Assembly (NCBI GenBank): GCA_012798455.1
Contig: JAAZNC010000062.1
Location: 1-36,290 of the forward strand
Reading direction: 5' to 3'
Source of the DNA: Chloroflexota bacterium
Lineage (GTDB): Bacteria > Chloroflexota > Anaerolineae > Anaerolineales > Anaerolineaceae
DNA: 36,290 nucleotides
Below are positions 9,179 through 18,724 of this stretch, in pieces. The stretch's first letter is position 1. Each line of letters starts with the position of its first letter. Made by a program: the position numbers and the translations under genes. Under the pieces are notes generated by a model, which was not told the origin of the DNA, searched no databases, and saw only the letters and a list, made by a program, of their open reading frames with translations.

Positions 9179-11686
9179 ATGTACAGGCAGATGCTCTTGT
9201 GGTATTTGTGGATGCTCTTGTTGGGGTTGGTCAATTATCCAATATCCGCGCTTCTGTTTTCAAAGTTGAGAACGAAGGGGTACGCCTTCTCAAAAATCCT
9301 TGGTCTATTGCTGTGGGGATACCTGTATTGGATCACAAATACCTTGGGTTTATTGCCCAATACGACCATTGGTGCGATCAGCGCACTGTTGCTGGTAATT
9401 CTGATCAATGGAGTGATCCTTATCCGCAAACGAGCCCTTATCCGGCAGGCATTGGCAGAGAATAAATGTTTCATGGTAGGGGTGGAGCTGCTTTTTCTGG
9501 CAGCATTTGTAATCGCTGCCCTGTTGCGTGCCATGTCACCCAACCTGACCGGCACAGAAAAACCGATGGAACTAGCTTTTATCAATGCCATTTTACGCTC
9601 CCCGCAGTTTCCACCCAGTGATCCCTGGCTTTCAGACTATTCCATCTCCTATTACTACTTCGGTTATTTGATGGTGGCACTGTTGGCAAGTGTCAGTGGT
9701 GTGGCGGGTAGCGTGGCTTTCAACCTGGGGATTGCGGCATGGGTGGGGCTGATCTGTGTGGCTGCCTATGGTCTGCTGTATGAATTGCTGCAAGTATATT
9801 CTGCGCATAGGCATAAGAATCCACATTATCTAAAAAAGAGTATTCTTTTCCTGGCATTGCTGGCACCGTTCTTTATCCTGGTGGTAAGCAATGCGGAAGG
9901 GGGATTGGAGATACTGCATGCTTCCGGCGCTTTTTGGAGCACGGATGCGCGGGGAGAACCGCAATCAACTTTCTGGAAGTGGCTGGATATTCAGGAATTG
10001 AATCAGCCGCCCTCCGGCACAAGCCGGTGGACGCCCCAGCGCAGTGGGGGCACCTGGTGGTGGCGGGCTTCACGGGTGATAAGTGATTATGACGCAGCTG
10101 GAAACTTTCGGGAGGTGATCGATGAGTTCCCGGCATTTACTTTTTTTCTGGCTGACCTGCATCCTCATGTTCTGTCCATGCCCTTCTTTTTGTTGTGTAT
10201 CGGAGTAGGCTTGAATCTATTTCTGGGTGATTCTGACTGGTTGTATAAGACCAATTCCTGGAGAGATTTCATAAAACAGGGAAAGCTGTGGAGTACGGCA
10301 AGCATTTTAGGGGGAATGCTTTTTATGAATACCTGGGATTTCCCCGCCAGTATTGGGATTTTTGCACTGGTCTTTTTACTGCAGAGCATCCATAGCCACA
10401 GTTGGAGCTGGCAGATAGTGTGGGCGGTGATTTGGAAGATGGTACTGATGGTCATGGTTTGTGTGCTGATCTATTTACCCTTCTTTCTCGGGTTTGCATC
10501 TCAGGCAGGTGGTATCCTGCCCAGTCTAATTTATAGAACACGTGGGATTCATTTTTTGATCATGTTCCTGCCATTCTTGCTGATTCTGTTGATATATTTA
10601 TGTTGGAGCAATCGCCAACAGAAGGCAGCGGATGGAAAGATCATTTGGTATGTGCTATGGTTTGCGCTAACATTGGGGTTGTTGAACTTGTTTTTCCCTT
10701 TATCCAAACAATTATCCATTTCTATTTGGACCGGATTGCAGAATTGGATCGGTGGAGTGCAAGCTCGTCTTTCCACCGCTGTCCAGAGCGCATATGCTTT
10801 TGTAGGCATCTATGGAGCGGATGATATAGCATCTTTGGTAACAGAAACATTTTTCCGACGCTTACAAGATTCAAGCGTGGTGATTCTGCTTCTGGTGATG
10901 CTTTATTTGGTAGTGCGCTACCTCTTTCGCAAAACTTGTGCCGTTGAACTGACTGATGATAGGAATGTACCCATTCATACTTTTGTGCAGTTTTTGATTC
11001 TATTGGGAATCGGTTTGTGTCTGTTCCCGGAGTTCTTCTTCTTAGTGGATGTTTTTCAGAATCGCATGAACACCATCTTCAAGTTTTATTTCCAAGCTTG
11101 GATGGTATGGTCAATTGCTGGATCATTTGCTTTGATCGTGTTGTGGAATTCATTACGGGGTCTTAAGGGTTTTGTTTTCAGGATCGTTTCCATCTTCACA
11201 ATAGCAATTTGCTGTATCTATCCTTTTTACGTGTACCATGATCGTATCACTTACACCGATCCCCGCGATTGGACCCTGGATGGCAGTGTCTATTTAGATT
11301 TGTCCAATGCAGGGGACGCTGCTGTAATTGATAAACTGGTAGCTTTACCCTACGGTGTTATAGCAGAAGCTGTGGGAGGCAGCTATAGTGGCTATGCCCG
11401 CATTGCGACCAATACTGGTTACCCGAATGTGCTGGGTTGGCCGGGGCACGAGATGCAATGGCGCGGAGGAGCGAAGGAAATGGGTTCTCGGCAAGTTGAT
11501 TTACAGACCTTATATGAGACCAGTGACTGGTTTGCTGCCAAGAAAATATTGGATCAATATGGAGTTCAATATATTGTGATTGGGAACATGGAACGCAGCG
11601 TTTATGCGGTAGAGGAAATCAAATTTAATGAAAATCTAACTCTGATCCTGCAGCAAAATGGCACAACGCTTTACGGATATCCATAA
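9179..11686 (+). CDS. YYY-family (DUF2298) integral membrane protein
   Basis: This 835-residue, very hydrophobic protein is a single-domain YYY protein. It aligns from end to end with the C-terminal 800 residues of the upstream protein. Both have a TKGYAFSKILGLLL-like start, EKPMELAFINAI, ISYYYFG (residues 156-162 here), an FFLADLHPH motif matching FLYGDPHAH, MNTWDFP, and NRMNTIFKFYFQAW. Both also end with a soluble domain containing a QYIVIG-like strand. Two bases separate its ATG from the upstream stop, and a GGAG site lies six bases before the ATG, so the two are co-translated. The paralogy suggests tandem duplication and a heteromeric partnership. The conserved D-x-H-x-H motif facing a membrane boundary could be an active site, but this is inference; the biochemical function of the family is unknown to me. 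Confidence 0.85.
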   Translation: MYRQMLLWYLWMLLLGLVNYPISALLFSKLRTKGYAFSKILGLLLWGYLYWITNTLGLLPNTTIGAISALLLVILINGVILIRKRALIRQALAENKCFMVGVELLFLAAFVIAALLRAMSPNLTGTEKPMELAFINAILRSPQFPPSDPWLSDYSISYYYFGYLMVALLASVSGVAGSVAFNLGIAAWVGLICVAAYGLLYELLQVYSAHRHKNPHYLKKSILFLALLAPFFILVVSNAEGGLEILHASGAFWSTDARGEPQSTFWKWLDIQELNQPPSGTSRWTPQRSGGTWWWRASRVISDYDAAGNFREVIDEFPAFTFFLADLHPHVLSMPFFLLCIGVGLNLFLGDSDWLYKTNSWRDFIKQGKLWSTASILGGMLFMNTWDFPASIGIFALVFLLQSIHSHSWSWQIVWAVIWKMVLMVMVCVLIYLPFFLGFASQAGGILPSLIYRTRGIHFLIMFLPFLLILLIYLCWSNRQQKAADGKIIWYVLWFALTLGLLNLFFPLSKQLSISIWTGLQNWIGGVQARLSTAVQSAYAFVGIYGADDIASLVTETFFRRLQDSSVVILLLVMLYLVVRYLFRKTCAVELTDDRNVPIHTFVQFLILLGIGLCLFPEFFFLVDVFQNRMNTIFKFYFQAWMVWSIAGSFALIVLWNSLRGLKGFVFRIVSIFTIAICCIYPFYVYHDRITYTDPRDWTLDGSVYLDLSNAGDAAVIDKLVALPYGVIAEAVGGSYSGYARIATNTGYPNVLGWPGHEMQWRGGAKEMGSRQVDLQTLYETSDWFAAKKILDQYGVQYIVIGNMERSVYAVEEIKFNENLTLILQQNGTTLYGYP

Positions 11687-11696
11687 AAGGTTGCCG

Positions 11697-13400
11697 ATGA
11701 ACAGAATAAAAAAATTCACGACTCTCCAGCTCGCTTATGGAATCATTTTTTTGATTGCCCTTACATTGCGTTTGGTCAATCTTAACCAAGCACCCCTGGC
11801 TGAGAATGAAGCGCAGCGCGCTCTGTGTGCGTTGGATATACAAAGCGCAAGCTGTGAGGGTACTGCGGTTATTTATACCTTCTTTACTGGAATCATCTTT
11901 GTTATCTTTGGGGATAATAACCTTACTAGCCGTTTTTTACCGGCACTGCTGGGCAGTTTGCTGGTTCTGCTGCCTTTGTTGTTAGAAAAGAAAATGGAGA
12001 GAAAAAATGGATTGGTATTGGCTTTTTGCTTGGCGTTGGACCCAATCTTGATCCAAACCTCCCGCAGTGCAGATGCTTTCATATTGGGCATGGTGTTTGC
12101 ACTGTACACTCTGGCATTTGCATGGCGCCAGGAATATTTCATCGCCCTATTGGTGTTTATTTTTGGAATGCTAAGTGGTACCTCGTTTTGGGGAACGCTA
12201 TTACTATTGGGTGGTGTATGGTTGATGGAAAAGCTGGTTCGGCAAATGTCTCATAAAGAACCAGAACAGCAGGGGAAATTCACCTGTCCTTTTCAAACCA
12301 TCAAAACGAATTCACCTATCCTCTTATTCTCTATGACAGTGTGGTTGATCATCAGCACTCATTTATTTACTAATATAGGTGGAATTTTGAATCCCATTCA
12401 ATCTGCAGCCCTTTTGTTCAAACCTGCTGGGCTGGGGAACTTGATGTTGACGCTTCCTGCCCCATTGCGATTTGCAATCTTTTTGTTTTATTCAGCTTTT
12501 GGTCTGGTATTGAGCATAGCTGCTATCTTTCGCACAGATCCTAAGCAATCGATACTGAAGCAATTCACAATGGTCTGGATGGTGCTGGCAATGCTGGTGT
12601 TTCTCTTTCCAAAGTTTTCTTTGTACCGGGCAGCCTGGGTGTGCGTCCCAATGTGGTTGTTGGCAACCGCGGAGTTCTTTCGCATTGCCCAAAATACCTA
12701 TCATAACTGGAAAAAATTACTCATTCCTTGTCTGATCGGGTTGGTGGTCTTTATCTATTTGGCTCTGCAAGTCCTGCGTTTATCTTATCTGATCTCGCTG
12801 GGCTTGGATGTGCAGAAGAACTTACTATTATTGGTCGTGCCGATCTTGTTATGTTTGTTATTCATCTTGCTATACAGCTATGGCTGGTCTGGAAATGCTG
12901 CCAGACAAGTGGTGGAAGCATTATTTATACTTATCGGGCTGCTGGGGCTGTGGCGTACTGCCAGTCGAGCAGCTAATCTATCCGGTAGTGCTGAATATGA
13001 AGTGGTTCGTGAAGCCCTTTATCTGCACAATGCGGATACTTTGCTCAATGAGATTGAGGAATATCGAATTTCACACGGCATTTTTCCAGCTGACCTGCGT
13101 ATCGGACTCTCACTAGAAGAATCCACCCAGAGCATGAATTGGTTGCTTCGAGATTATCAACTGCAAGAAGTGGTACCAGCTTCGATATTGAACAGTAGTC
13201 AATTTGATGTGATGATCACCTATGATATACAGATCAACCCCCCTGTCGGTTTTTATGGACAGGATTTGGAACTTTTAAGCAATGTTAAGGTTTTTAAGGC
13301 TGATTATTCTGGATTTCTTCCTAAGGAAATATTAGAATGGTTAATATACCGCAGGGGTTCCCTTGAACTTGTAGATTATGCTCTGTGGTTTAAATTTTAA
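11697..13400 (+). CDS. GT-C-like polytopic membrane protein (possibly TIGR03663-like)
   Basis: I chose the ATG at 11697 (MNRIKKFTTLQ) because AAAAGG lies six bases upstream and a membrane helix follows at once; an upstream ATG at 11658 would overlap the previous gene by 29 bases. The 567-residue product has a first helix followed by LRLVNLNQAPLAENEAQRAL. Its Glu-Asn-Glu stands where GT39 enzymes have Asp-Glu. About ten further membrane segments run to about residue 430, and a soluble C-terminal domain follows. From memory, a GT39-like family (TIGR03663) often accompanies YYY proteins in the same genomes, and this gene fits that pattern, but I could not verify membership. It is part of the tightly packed plus-strand operon and probably acts on the same extracytoplasmic glycan substrate. 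Confidence 0.7.
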   Translation: MNRIKKFTTLQLAYGIIFLIALTLRLVNLNQAPLAENEAQRALCALDIQSASCEGTAVIYTFFTGIIFVIFGDNNLTSRFLPALLGSLLVLLPLLLEKKMERKNGLVLAFCLALDPILIQTSRSADAFILGMVFALYTLAFAWRQEYFIALLVFIFGMLSGTSFWGTLLLLGGVWLMEKLVRQMSHKEPEQQGKFTCPFQTIKTNSPILLFSMTVWLIISTHLFTNIGGILNPIQSAALLFKPAGLGNLMLTLPAPLRFAIFLFYSAFGLVLSIAAIFRTDPKQSILKQFTMVWMVLAMLVFLFPKFSLYRAAWVCVPMWLLATAEFFRIAQNTYHNWKKLLIPCLIGLVVFIYLALQVLRLSYLISLGLDVQKNLLLLVVPILLCLLFILLYSYGWSGNAARQVVEALFILIGLLGLWRTASRAANLSGSAEYEVVREALYLHNADTLLNEIEEYRISHGIFPADLRIGLSLEESTQSMNWLLRDYQLQEVVPASILNSSQFDVMITYDIQINPPVGFYGQDLELLSNVKVFKADYSGFLPKEILEWLIYRRGSLELVDYALWFKF

Positions 13401-13423
13401 GCTTTCAGAAAGGCTTTATAGAA

Positions 13424-14104
13424 TTGAATAATGCAATCACCATTGATGGTCCGGTTGCTTCCGGAAAAACTACGGTTGGGAAGGAATTGGCGGAAAAACT
13501 AGGATTTCAATTTCTCGATACCGGGGTCATGTATCGGGCGGTTACCCTGGCAGTGCTCGAAGCGGGTATTGATCCGCATGACGAGAATCTGGTCAGCGAA
13601 AGAGCGGAACATATTCGCATCGATATCTACCCCCCTAGTAAAGATGATGGTCGCCAGTATGATGTTTTTCTGGATGGAGTGGATGCTACTTGGCCGATCA
13701 GGGAAGATCATGTACGGGATAACGTTTCGCTGGTCTCAACCTACCAGCGTGTACGCCAGGCCCTGACTGCCAAGCAGCGCGAAATAGGATTGCACGGAAA
13801 CATCGTCATGGTGGGTCGTGATATTGGCACGGTCGTGCTACCGGATGCCGCCTATAAATTTTTTTTGATCGCTTCCGTTGAAGAACGGGCAAAACGACGG
13901 TTTCTCGAAACGCAACAAAGTGGGAGGAAAACTGATTTGGCAGAAATTCAACGTTCGCTGGAGGAAAGGGATAAGATCGATTCGTCCCGTAAACTAGCAC
14001 CTCTCAAAGCAGCCCAAGATGCTATCATGATCGATACCAATCATAAGAGCATCTCGCAAGTGGTGGAGGAAATATTGTCTCATATTCATATTAAGGAGGG
14101 TTAG
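13424..14104 (+). CDS. cmk: Cytidylate kinase
   Basis: Cytidylate kinase phosphorylates CMP and dCMP to the diphosphates with ATP and so supplies RNA, DNA and CDP-lipid synthesis. The 226-residue length is normal. Visible motifs are the P-loop GPVASGKTT (9-17), LDTGVMYRAVT in the substrate site, and GRDIGTVVLPDA followed by the lid region RAKRRFLE. The start is a TTG at 13424 (TTG-AAT-AAT), because no ATG in this frame precedes the P-loop and GAAAGG lies about ten bases upstream. It sits at the end of an envelope-glycan operon rather than beside rpsA or other usual partners. Its own 3' end carries the AAGGAGG ribosome binding site for the next gene. Confidence 0.95.
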   Translation: MNNAITIDGPVASGKTTVGKELAEKLGFQFLDTGVMYRAVTLAVLEAGIDPHDENLVSERAEHIRIDIYPPSKDDGRQYDVFLDGVDATWPIREDHVRDNVSLVSTYQRVRQALTAKQREIGLHGNIVMVGRDIGTVVLPDAAYKFFLIASVEERAKRRFLETQQSGRKTDLAEIQRSLEERDKIDSSRKLAPLKAAQDAIMIDTNHKSISQVVEEILSHIHIKEG

Positions 14105-14105
14105 C

Positions 14106-15434
14106 ATGTGTGATACCTGTGTAGTACTTTCGAATGCAACCAGGCATGGGGAAGCATTTTTTGCAAAAAATTCAGATCGTGAACCCAATGAAGCGCAATA
14201 TCTCACTGTAATCCCAGCGCAAGATTATCAGGCGGGAGAAAAACTGCGCTGTACTTATATTGAGATACCTCAGGTGAATCATACCTATCAGGTATTGCTC
14301 TCTAAACCCTATTGGATGTGGGGTGCAGAGATGGGAGCGAACGAATATGGTGTGGTGATTGGCAATGAAGCTATTTTCACTAAAGTACCTGCTAAAAAAG
14401 AACCTGGATTGATCGGTATGGACTATCTGCGCCTGGCATTGGAGCGCTCTGGTACGGCTTTGGAAGCACTGAAAACCATCACTAGTTTACTTGAACAATA
14501 CGGGCAAAGTGGGAATTGTAGTGCTGAGCATGGACTGTATTATCACAATAGTTTCCTCATTACGGATGGGAAAGAAGCTTACGTGCTGGAAACTGTAGAT
14601 AAGATGTGGATAGCCAAAAAAATAAACGATTTTTATGCTATTTCCAATGCTCCCAGCATTACTACCGAATGGGATATGGTCTCGGATGATCTGATTGCTT
14701 TTGCATGTGAGCATAAGTGGTGTCAGAATACCAGTAGTTTTAATTTTGCCCAGGCATATTCCGATTTTCTTTTCACAAAATTCAGCCAGGGTTGTGAACG
14801 GCGTTGCTATGTTATGGATTTGCTTGAAGTACATCGGGACAAGATTGATCTTTCCCTAATGAAACAGATACTGCGTTCTCACCAACTACATCCGCAAGAT
14901 AGTTATCCGGATCGCACATTGACAGCCTGGAATGTATGCATGCATGCTGCTCCCGGACCGATCCGTAACAGTCAATCGGTGGCATCACTGATCACGCAAT
15001 ACCGGAAAGATGGGATAATCCATTGGACGACCGGCACCTCTGCACCATGTTTGTCTGTTTTCAAACCGGTTTGGTTATCATCCGGATTGCCGGATATCGG
15101 TCCACAACCAGGCCACCATTTTGATGAAAATTGTCTGTGGTGGCAGCATGAGCGCGTTCATCGTAGTGTTTTACGAGATTTTCCCACACGCCATATGCTG
15201 CTGGAATCGGCTATTGCAGATTTGGAAAAACAGTTCCAAAAAATGGTGGACGATTTGAAAACCAGTGATGAACAGAGCAGGTTCAAGTTTACGAAAAGTG
15301 CTTTCGCAATGGAAAAAGAACAATACTCTAACTGGCTATCCCTGTTAGAACAAACACCTCACCAACACAGGAATGCGTTCTATTACAATAAATACTGGCA
15401 GAACAATAATCGAAAAGCGGGTATAACGGTATAA
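14106..15434 (+). CDS. Peptidase C69 / secernin-type dipeptidase
   Basis: The 442-residue protein begins MCDTCVVLSNATRHGEAFFAKNSDREPNEAQ-like, the hallmark of the C69/secernin branch of N-terminal-nucleophile hydrolases. In that family Cys2 becomes the nucleophile once the initiator Met is removed. The KNSDREPNEAQ block and the later WWQHERVHRSVLRDF stretch are also typical. No signal peptide is visible, so it is probably cytoplasmic and may cleave dipeptides or amides. The ATG at 14106 is strongly supported by an AAGGAGG at 14093-14099, six bases upstream and inside the end of cmk, so the two genes are coupled. The physiological substrate is not known. It is the last gene of the long plus-strand operon unless transcription reads into the kinase gene 29 bases downstream. 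Confidence 0.88.
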   Translation: MCDTCVVLSNATRHGEAFFAKNSDREPNEAQYLTVIPAQDYQAGEKLRCTYIEIPQVNHTYQVLLSKPYWMWGAEMGANEYGVVIGNEAIFTKVPAKKEPGLIGMDYLRLALERSGTALEALKTITSLLEQYGQSGNCSAEHGLYYHNSFLITDGKEAYVLETVDKMWIAKKINDFYAISNAPSITTEWDMVSDDLIAFACEHKWCQNTSSFNFAQAYSDFLFTKFSQGCERRCYVMDLLEVHRDKIDLSLMKQILRSHQLHPQDSYPDRTLTAWNVCMHAAPGPIRNSQSVASLITQYRKDGIIHWTTGTSAPCLSVFKPVWLSSGLPDIGPQPGHHFDENCLWWQHERVHRSVLRDFPTRHMLLESAIADLEKQFQKMVDDLKTSDEQSRFKFTKSAFAMEKEQYSNWLSLLEQTPHQHRNAFYYNKYWQNNNRKAGITV

Positions 15435-15448
15435 AATAGAGTAAAGTA

Positions 15449-15454
15449 TATAAT
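15449..15454 (+). promoter_or_regulatory. Candidate -10 element for the histidine kinase gene
   Basis: A perfect TATAAT lies nine bases before the kinase ATG at 15464, with no good -35 hexamer at the expected distance. If used, transcription would begin within a few bases of the ATG and give a nearly leaderless mRNA, which would agree with the lack of a Shine-Dalgarno sequence before this gene. The region is AT-rich, so chance occurrence is quite possible. Confidence 0.3.
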
Positions 15455-15463
15455 GAATAGACA

Positions 15464-18400
15464 ATGGATTCATTCTTACAGCAGATCTCATCCAGCTTTG
15501 TTATAAAAATCCCGGTTGGTCTTTGGGATTGGCTTTTATTCTGCTTATGGGGGGGAATCCTGGTCTATTTGTTATTTCAATATTATTCTGAATTTCGCGT
15601 AGTAGAGAAGAATCCCCTTAACTGGCTCTTCTATATTTTCCTTACACTCATTTGTTCATCTTTATTTCGAGTTGAGATATTCCCTTTCAACATCCATGTT
15701 TTTCCCAACGCAGCACAAGGTGGGAATGATTTCTATTTCATCATCTTACAAGCGATTCCGTGGATGGCAACTGCCGTATTCGGTAAGCGCATCTTGAGTA
15801 TTTCTCTGGCAACGTTGGGTGGTCTTATTTTCAGCGGATTTTATGAGCATTCCATTTTTTATATATTGCTCATGATTTCAATTGCGTTGTTATTCAATCA
15901 CATGATGGCGTCCAACTCTACTCAATTTAAACGGTATAACAGCCATCCGCTGATCATGCTTGGATTGATGATCATAATTACTTTTCCCTTATTTTTTGGG
16001 GAGAGATTTGCTGAAGGATCAGCTCGCGAATTGGCAGTTCGCTTGGATAACAGTCTCCATACCGGGTGGGTGTTCTATATCTCACGCATCAGTGAGCTGT
16101 TTTTAGCTGGTTTTTTTTCGGAATACCTGCATCGTAACCAAACATCTCAGAGGAACATCGAAAGTAAGATACGCGGGAAAGCTACGACAAAAACCATGTT
16201 TATGCACATGCTAGGTTTGTTTTATTTGACCTTGTTTGTCCTGACTATCTTGTGGAATGTCACCCGCGTGAGTTCTTTGTCAAAATGGAAAACCAGAATG
16301 TCCAACAGTATTGAGAATATCAATATGGCGGTTCTATCTGTTTTTACTTCTAATGCTGTTCGTATCGATCAACTTCCCCAAGATGTGGTCCTGGGAAGTG
16401 GCTACATTGAACAGAGAGAGATGGTCAGCCCGATTTTTCAGCCAGTTCAAAACTTGGATGCTTTCTATATTTTTAATACGCAAGGAGAATTACTTTTTGC
16501 TTATCCACTGATCAAAGAAAGTGACATGCGAATATCCGATGGAGAAGTGGTGGCTTTCCAAAATTCCGTGCAAAATGATTCTATCGAGGGTGCGTTTTCT
16601 ACAACATTGGATGGATCTGCTTTTGATATCAGTATTATTTACCCCGTACATGGGACATCTGAAGATATAACACGGGTCGTGATAGCCCGCATGGATGTTA
16701 AGAACAATCCCACTTTTCTGGCGTTGGCTACATTACTAGACACTACCCAATCCAATGGGGTACAGACCACTTTCATCAATGCCATGGCGAATTTGCGTGT
16801 TCCCTGGAATCCATCTGCAGATGGAAAGAATAATGTAGCTGTTGTATATACCCCTATGGGATTGGAAAATTGGGGACTGGAACTATCTCTGGATCGTTCG
16901 GCTTTTCTGGAGGATTTTTTTCAATCATTTTTACCTTTTTTTCTAGGTACCATCGTTACTGTACTATTGGTGGGTGGTTATTATTTGCTACGCTGGATCA
17001 AGTTGGAAAACGCCATCGCTGTGCTGACAGACCGCTTTTCGCATGATGGTGCAAATAGCGGACATCCGTCTTCACGAGAAGCATTACCAACTTCCTTACA
17101 ACGTTTTTTGACTATATTAAAAGAGGTTTTCCAACGGTTGGATAAACGTTACCAGGAAACCGAAATTTATTTGGAATTATGGGGTAGCTATGCAGATCCA
17201 GAATTATTCAAGGGTATGGTTGAGCAGGCTTTGCAGCCGTTTATACAAGAAGATATGCTCTTCATAAAAGTTGCGATAGAGAACCAATTCTCTTCTCGAT
17301 CTCCTCGAACCTATACGGCTACACAGGTAGAAGAATGCCAAGTGTATGATTATCTGGATGAGCAGATATTGAATGTGATCGAAGGTCAATCACAATTGGT
17401 GATCGGGAATACTGCCCGCTTTCACCAGCTAAATCGTGCTATAGGCAAACCCTTTCCACAGGCACTGATTATTTCTACGTTCCCTATGGATGCACAGCGC
17501 AAAGCTGTTCTCTGGGCTGCTTTTCGAAGTACCCAGGAGTTCTCGCAAGAATTCATACACGATTTCTCCGGGAAATTGAAAAAATTTAGCCATCATTTAA
17601 TTGAAATTGATAAACTACAGCAGTGGCTGATGGAAAAGAATATATTGTCTCAACTTTTTGATGAGTTGAATTTCCCCCTTTTTATCTTTGTGGATCAGAA
17701 GCTGATATATGGGAACAAAGCGGGAGAAGCTTTTTTGAAAATTGATCCAAATGAATCACATACCAGCATTGCGAAACGTGTGCAAGAAAATGAAATTTAC
17801 AATCTTCTTGAACGCAATCTTTCCCAGGCACACGCAATTCTTACAAAAAATATGCCTGGTGGGGAAAAATATGAAATAGAGATCTTCAACAATGCCAATC
17901 CACATATCGGGCAGATATCGGTTTTGTTGATGAAAGATATCACTCAAGTAAAGAGACGCGAAGAGATGACTCGTGATTTTGTGACCATGCTCAGTCATGG
18001 TCTGCGTTCTCCCATTACCATCATGCAAGGTTATTCAAAGATGTTACCCATGGTTGGCGAGTTGAACCCTCCTCAACAAGATTATCTCGACAAGATCAAG
18101 AACGGACTTGAGATCATTACTTCTTTGGTAGAAGGAATTCTGTTAGAAGACCGCATAGAAAATGGGGAAGAGATTTCCAGTGAAGAAGTGAACATTAAAC
18201 AAATGATCCAGGCGGTCATCAATCAGCTTGAGTCCTTTGCAACGCAGAAAAGAGTGAAGGTACAGGTGATTGATATTGATCCTGGTTTAACCTTGCAAGG
18301 GGATAAAATTTTGCTCAACCAGGCTTTCTCTAATCTATTGCACAATGCCATTAAATTCTCCGACATGGAAGGAATGGTGCAGATCCATGCCGTTCAGGAG

Positions 18401-18661
18401 AATGATGGGACCAGCATCACTATTAAAGATAGCGGACCGGGTATCGCGTCTATTGATATTCCTTTTATCTTTGAAAAATATTATCATCAAAAAGGGCACG
18501 GAGAGGATAATAATAAAACTGCTGGAATGGGATTATATATCAGCAAATTTATCATTGATGCACATAGGGGAAATATTTCAGTAGAAAGTGAGCTTGGAAA
18601 AGGAACCCAGTTCCGAATCTATTTTTCAAATGATTCCAAGCCTGTAGAAGAAAATAATTGA
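15464..18661 (+). CDS. Membrane-bound hybrid-sensor histidine kinase with Cache-like, GAF-like and PAS domains, no receiver
   Basis: The 1065-residue protein starts with about six to eight membrane helices (20-265), then an extracytoplasmic region (about 275-485) resembling a double-Cache sensor. A further helix (486-510), a GAF-like domain (about 555-710) and a PAS-like domain (about 725-825) follow. The phosphoacceptor helix has TMLSHGLRSPITIMQGYSKM with His845; Gly replaces the usual Glu after the His. The ATPase domain has the N-box NQAFSNLLHNAIKFS, G1 box DSGPGIA, F-box FIFEKYYH and G2 box AGMGLYIS, so it should be catalytically competent. No response regulator gene is in the window, making it an orphan kinase. 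The neighbouring ABC transporter genes could be related, but this is only proximity. The ATG at 15464 has no clear ribosome binding site. Confidence 0.9.
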   Translation: MDSFLQQISSSFVIKIPVGLWDWLLFCLWGGILVYLLFQYYSEFRVVEKNPLNWLFYIFLTLICSSLFRVEIFPFNIHVFPNAAQGGNDFYFIILQAIPWMATAVFGKRILSISLATLGGLIFSGFYEHSIFYILLMISIALLFNHMMASNSTQFKRYNSHPLIMLGLMIIITFPLFFGERFAEGSARELAVRLDNSLHTGWVFYISRISELFLAGFFSEYLHRNQTSQRNIESKIRGKATTKTMFMHMLGLFYLTLFVLTILWNVTRVSSLSKWKTRMSNSIENINMAVLSVFTSNAVRIDQLPQDVVLGSGYIEQREMVSPIFQPVQNLDAFYIFNTQGELLFAYPLIKESDMRISDGEVVAFQNSVQNDSIEGAFSTTLDGSAFDISIIYPVHGTSEDITRVVIARMDVKNNPTFLALATLLDTTQSNGVQTTFINAMANLRVPWNPSADGKNNVAVVYTPMGLENWGLELSLDRSAFLEDFFQSFLPFFLGTIVTVLLVGGYYLLRWIKLENAIAVLTDRFSHDGANSGHPSSREALPTSLQRFLTILKEVFQRLDKRYQETEIYLELWGSYADPELFKGMVEQALQPFIQEDMLFIKVAIENQFSSRSPRTYTATQVEECQVYDYLDEQILNVIEGQSQLVIGNTARFHQLNRAIGKPFPQALIISTFPMDAQRKAVLWAAFRSTQEFSQEFIHDFSGKLKKFSHHLIEIDKLQQWLMEKNILSQLFDELNFPLFIFVDQKLIYGNKAGEAFLKIDPNESHTSIAKRVQENEIYNLLERNLSQAHAILTKNMPGGEKYEIEIFNNANPHIGQISVLLMKDITQVKRREEMTRDFVTMLSHGLRSPITIMQGYSKMLPMVGELNPPQQDYLDKIKNGLEIITSLVEGILLEDRIENGEEISSEEVNIKQMIQAVINQLESFATQKRVKVQVIDIDPGLTLQGDKILLNQAFSNLLHNAIKFSDMEGMVQIHAVQENDGTSITIKDSGPGIASIDIPFIFEKYYHQKGHGEDNNKTAGMGLYISKFIIDAHRGNISVESELGKGTQFRIYFSNDSKPVEENN

Positions 18662-18724
18662 GTTGGAATCCCCCGTTCGGATTTGTGACAGAAAAACTGG
18701 GATCATTCATCAAAAAGATTGAAA

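Noticed and set aside
11658-11696. Longer start (MAQRFTDIHKRLP) for the GT-C-like protein
   Set aside because: It would overlap the previous gene by 29 bases and add a non-membrane extension, whereas ATG 11697 has AAAAGG at good spacing.
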